This document shows positions 37,361 to 39,405 of a stretch of 39,405 nucleotides of DNA, piece after piece (within the stretch, counting starts at the first letter, position 1; each line of letters starts with the position of its first letter). Both the position numbers and the translations under genes were made by a program. The stretch spans positions 1 through 39,405 of IMG/VR virus record IMGVR_UViG_3300048834_000158; one strand, written 5' to 3'. The DNA comes from a virus. The notes beneath the pieces were generated by a model. It saw only the letters and a program-made list of their open reading frames with translations. It ran no database searches and had not been told where the DNA came from.

Positions 37361-37720
37361 ATGACCCTCGCAGCAATCCTCACGCAGAGCGGCGAACTCG
37401 CCGCAGCCATCGCCAAGGTCCGAAGCGACCTGGACCGGCGGCTCGCCATCTACTACGCGCTCGACCACATTTCGTCCGCAGCCGACGGCGAAGCGCAGTG
37501 CGCGATCGTCAACGCCGCGGCCGACCTCAAGGCCGGGCTGATCGAGTCGGCCGACGACATTCTGGAGTCGGGCGACGAGCGGCTGGTCGAATCCATGCAG
37601 CGGATCGAGGGCTTCCAAGTGGCCTGCCGGTGGCGGCAGGAGAAGATCGCCAAGGACGGCGTGCGGGCTCGCGCAGCCAAGCAGCGGGAGTCGTACCTGC
37701 TGCGCCGGCAGGTGGCGTGA
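37361..37720 (+). CDS. early helical protein, hypothetical
   Basis: A 119-residue protein (MTLAAILTQSGELAAAIAK) with GGAAGGAGAAGG upstream of ATG 37361, one of the strongest ribosome-binding sites in the window. Mostly helical and charged (VRSDLDRRLAIYYALDH, then FQVACRWRQEKIAKDG). First gene of the rightward early operon, hence likely expressed at once after infection or induction. No family recognised. Confidence 0.75.
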   Translation: MTLAAILTQSGELAAAIAKVRSDLDRRLAIYYALDHISSAADGEAQCAIVNAAADLKAGLIESADDILESGDERLVESMQRIEGFQVACRWRQEKIAKDGVRARAAKQRESYLLRRQVA

Positions 37721-38151
37721 TGACCATCCTCGCCGACCTGATCACAGCGTCGAAGCAAGCCGCGGCCGCGCCTACCAAGGCAAGCCCGCGCCGCAAGCTC
37801 ACGCTCGCCGAGGCGAACGACGTGCGCAAGCTGCACGCGCGTGGCGTCAGCATCAACGCGCTCGCCACGCAGTACGAACTCAACCCGGCCGGCATCCGCG
37901 GAATCATCGACGGGCGCTACTACACGACGCCGGACCGTGCACCGTATGCGCCGATCACGCGCCGGGTCACATGGACCCACGCTGACACCCTCCCCGACGC
38001 CGACCTCGAAGTGATCGTGGCGACGAAGGAAGGCGAAGTCCTGCCGGCCTGGTGGGACGGAGAGGCCTGGCGAGACCTGACCGCGATGCCGCTCGGCGAG
38101 CATCAGGTCACGCACTGGTGCCATTACCCGCAGCATCCACAGGAGGCATGA
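37720..38151 (+). CDS. HTH plus DUF551-like protein
   Basis: A 143-residue protein; the ATG at 37720 overlaps the previous stop (TGATG). The N-terminal half has a helix-turn-helix of the resolvase/Hin type (LTLAEANDVRKLHARGVSI, then LATQYELNPAGIRGII). The C-terminal half TWTHADTLPDADLEVIV, then AWWDGEAWRDL and VTHWCHYPQ, is the pattern of DUF551, a small domain frequent in phage early proteins. The fusion may be an early regulator; the target is unknown. Confidence 0.65.
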   Translation: MTILADLITASKQAAAAPTKASPRRKLTLAEANDVRKLHARGVSINALATQYELNPAGIRGIIDGRYYTTPDRAPYAPITRRVTWTHADTLPDADLEVIVATKEGEVLPAWWDGEAWRDLTAMPLGEHQVTHWCHYPQHPQEA

Positions 38152-38154
38152 CCA

Positions 38155-38886
38155 ATGTCCGAAAAAACGATAACAGCCTACAAAGCATTCGGCCCCGGCA
38201 TGATCTGCCGAGGAATGCAATTCGAGGTTGGCAAGACGTACACGCACGAGGGTGAAATCGTCATGTGCGAATCCGGATTTCACGCCTGTGAAGTGCCGTT
38301 CGATTGCTGGTCTTACTACCCCGCCAGCATGACGTTCGCGCGAGTCACGATGACCGGCGTGAGCGACGAGACCGAGAACGACAGCAAGCGCGTCGCCGCG
38401 TCGATAACGATCGAAGCAACGCTGACGCTGCCAGAGTGGATCAAAGCGCACGCCGATGCCGTGGTGGCGCTGTGCAAGCGTGCAGCATCGGCGCTTACCA
38501 GCAAAGATGATGAACCCGCTGCCACGACGGGCAATTGGGCCAACGCTGCCACGACGGGCAATTGGGCCAACGCTGCCACGACGGGCGAAGGGGCCAACGC
38601 TGCCACGACGGGCAATTGGGCCAACGCTGCCACGACGGGCAATTGGGCCAACGCTGCCACGACGGGCAATTGGGCCAACGCTGCCACGACGGGGAAGGAC
38701 GCAACCGCCGCCTGCATCGGCTATGACGGCAAAGCGAAGGCTGGCGAGGGCGGGGCGATCGTCATCGCCTACTTCGACGGCAAGCGCAAGCGGCTCGCGC
38801 TCGGCTATGTCGGCGAGGGCGGCATCAAGGCGGACACATGGTATCGAGTGAGGGATGGCGTGCTCGTTGAAGCAGAGGAGTCCTGA
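38155..38886 (+). CDS. DUF7666-like protein with nine-residue repeats
   Basis: A 243-residue protein from ATG 38155 with AGGAGG eight bases upstream. The N-terminal domain (FGPGMICRGMQFEVGKTYT, CESGFHACEVPFDCWSYYP) resembles the DUF7666 family found in phages. The middle holds six exact or near-exact copies of A-A-T-T-G-N-W-A-N plus a partial seventh; the third copy reads E-G-A-N. The end is a small basic/beta domain. The repeats look like a pentapeptide-like solenoid or a protein-binding tract. Role unknown. Confidence 0.65.
   Translation: MSEKTITAYKAFGPGMICRGMQFEVGKTYTHEGEIVMCESGFHACEVPFDCWSYYPASMTFARVTMTGVSDETENDSKRVAASITIEATLTLPEWIKAHADAVVALCKRAASALTSKDDEPAATTGNWANAATTGNWANAATTGEGANAATTGNWANAATTGNWANAATTGNWANAATTGKDATAACIGYDGKAKAGEGGAIVIAYFDGKRKRLALGYVGEGGIKADTWYRVRDGVLVEAEES
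38518..38694 (+). repeat. 27-bp tandem repeat within the DUF7666-like gene
   Basis: Six head-to-tail 27-bp units (38518-38679) plus a 15-bp partial unit, nearly identical at DNA level except the third. Coding multiples of three keep the frame. Copy number is likely to vary between relatives by slippage or recombination. Confidence 0.9.
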
Positions 38887-38887
38887 C

Positions 38888-39040
38888 ATGAACACCCTCG
38901 GCAAGATCCTTTCCGCCCCGTTCGACCGCAGAGTGTGGCGCTATCGGCTGGTCATGCTGCTGGTCGCGTACTCGCTCGTCGGCGCGCTGCTCGGGGCGCT
39001 GGCGTTGGCGGACTTCATCACGAGGGGGTTTGCAGGATGA
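38888..39040 (+). CDS. 50-residue single-span membrane protein
   Basis: From ATG 38888 (MNTLGKILSAPFDRR): a basic amphipathic start, then one membrane helix (LVMLLVAYSLVGALLGALAL) and a short tail. Its TGA overlaps the next ATG (ATGA). Typical of small phage early membrane proteins. No function inferred. Confidence 0.65.
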   Translation: MNTLGKILSAPFDRRVWRYRLVMLLVAYSLVGALLGALALADFITRGFAG

Positions 39041-39375
39041 AACCCCTCGCCCTCCTGCTCGCGCTCGCCGTGTCCGCACCGGCCGCAGCGCAATCCGAAT
39101 GGTTCGCCCGAGTCGGCAACGAGTCCGGCGGCGAGATCGTGCTGCTGACCGGACGCGGCACGTGCCCCGAGAAGTTCCTGCGCGCGTTCGCCACCGATCC
39201 CTCGGGCAAGATCGTCTGGGGCTGCTGGGCGCTGTCCTCGACGCACGTGCACGTCGTGTACGAGACGGGCGCAGAGCGCGCCTACCAGGCGCACGGCTGG
39301 ACGATCAACCCGGCGTTCCAGACGCAGCAGCCGTCGCAACAGCGGCAGTCGAGGAAGCCAGAGGTTGTTCTGTGA
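39037..39375 (+). CDS. exported early protein, hypothetical
   Basis: A 112-residue protein with a clear signal peptide (MKPLALLLALAVSAPAAAQ, cleavage after A-A-Q or A-A-A) and a small mature domain: SEWFARVGNESGGEIVLL, TGRGTCPEKFLRAFATD, IVWGCWALSSTHVHVVYE, then a Gln-rich basic tail. The two Cys could form a disulphide in the periplasm. An exported protein in an early operon is unusual and points to host-envelope modification or exclusion. Confidence 0.7.
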   Translation: MKPLALLLALAVSAPAAAQSEWFARVGNESGGEIVLLTGRGTCPEKFLRAFATDPSGKIVWGCWALSSTHVHVVYETGAERAYQAHGWTINPAFQTQQPSQQRQSRKPEVVL

Positions 39376-39405
39376 AACCGCCCATCGACGATGAGGAAGT
39401 CGCCG
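39372..39405 (+). CDS. start of a further early gene, cut by right edge
   Basis: GTG at 39372 overlaps the previous TGA (GTGA) and the frame reads VKPPIDDEEVA to the edge. The coupling shows the rightward operon continues beyond the window. Confidence 0.5.
   Translation, partial: MKPPIDDEEVA

Noticed and set aside
38518-38694. Possible CRISPR array
   Set aside because: Units are head-to-tail with no spacers and stay in frame within a protein gene.
36503-38904. Long minus-strand frames opposite the second regulator and the rightward operon
   Set aside because: They cross the operator array and promoters and encode low-complexity translations of the repeats; plus-strand genes have strong ribosome-binding sites and couplings.
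1-39405. Integrase, attachment sites, tRNA genes, diversity-generating reverse transcriptase
   Set aside because: I looked for tyrosine/serine recombinase motifs, cloverleaf genes and a reverse-transcriptase YxDD frame and saw none. Integration functions, if any, lie outside the window.

Overview
The window is most of a temperate, short-tailed (podovirus-type) phage or prophage in a high-GC Gram-negative host. The Gram-negative call rests on an Rz/Rz1 spanin pair and a GH19 endolysin. GC content and gene style suggest a proteobacterium, possibly a beta-proteobacterium, but that is inference. No bacterial chromosomal gene, tRNA or rRNA is visible, and both window edges cut through open phage genes. 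No integrase or reverse transcriptase is visible.

Layout. Positions 1-26050 are the late region, all on the minus strand. Read in transcription order from the right it holds: a late promoter with tandem terminators (25867-26053), the lysis cassette (25844 down to 22539: GH19 endolysin, four small membrane proteins, a fatty-acid desaturase, Rz/Rz1), a first virion-surface module (22538-18804), terminase (18559-16382), P22-like portal, GroES-like protein, scaffold, HK97-fold coat, two gp4-like tail adaptors, a second host-recognition module (6548-2587: lectin-like, polysaccharide-lyase-like and S74-chaperone tailspike genes), a gp10-like stabiliser and a partial virion protein. Positions 26050-35661 are the early leftward operon: Cro-like protein, small zinc and HTH proteins, PD-(D/E)XK-type nuclease, prim-pol/helicase fusion, a CTGAC-repeat region that looks like a replication origin, RuvC-type resolvase, a duplicated HTH gene, many small ORFs, and a Q-like antiterminator. 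Positions 35747-37087 are the rightward immunity operon: repressor, two small membrane proteins and a second XRE-type regulator. From about 37300 to the right edge runs a second, rightward early operon.

Control. The repressor/cro intergenic region carries three operator-like palindromes (ACAAC-N4-GTTGT) with 23- and 24-bp centre spacing. The promoter of the rightward operon carries two more, 23 bp apart. This reproduces the lambda OR/OL logic with unrelated sequences. Immediately upstream of the rightward promoter sits a second, different array of about five palindromes (TGTCCG-N4-CGGACA), just after the second XRE gene. In the simplest model the repressor shuts both early promoters, the Cro-like protein opposes it, the second regulator tunes the rightward promoter, and the Q-like protein at the end of the early operon lets polymerase read through the tandem terminators into lysis and virion genes.

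Most genes are translationally coupled (ATGA, GTGA or TAATG overlaps), which fixed many start sites. Function calls come from recognised motifs and gene order read by eye; no database search was run.
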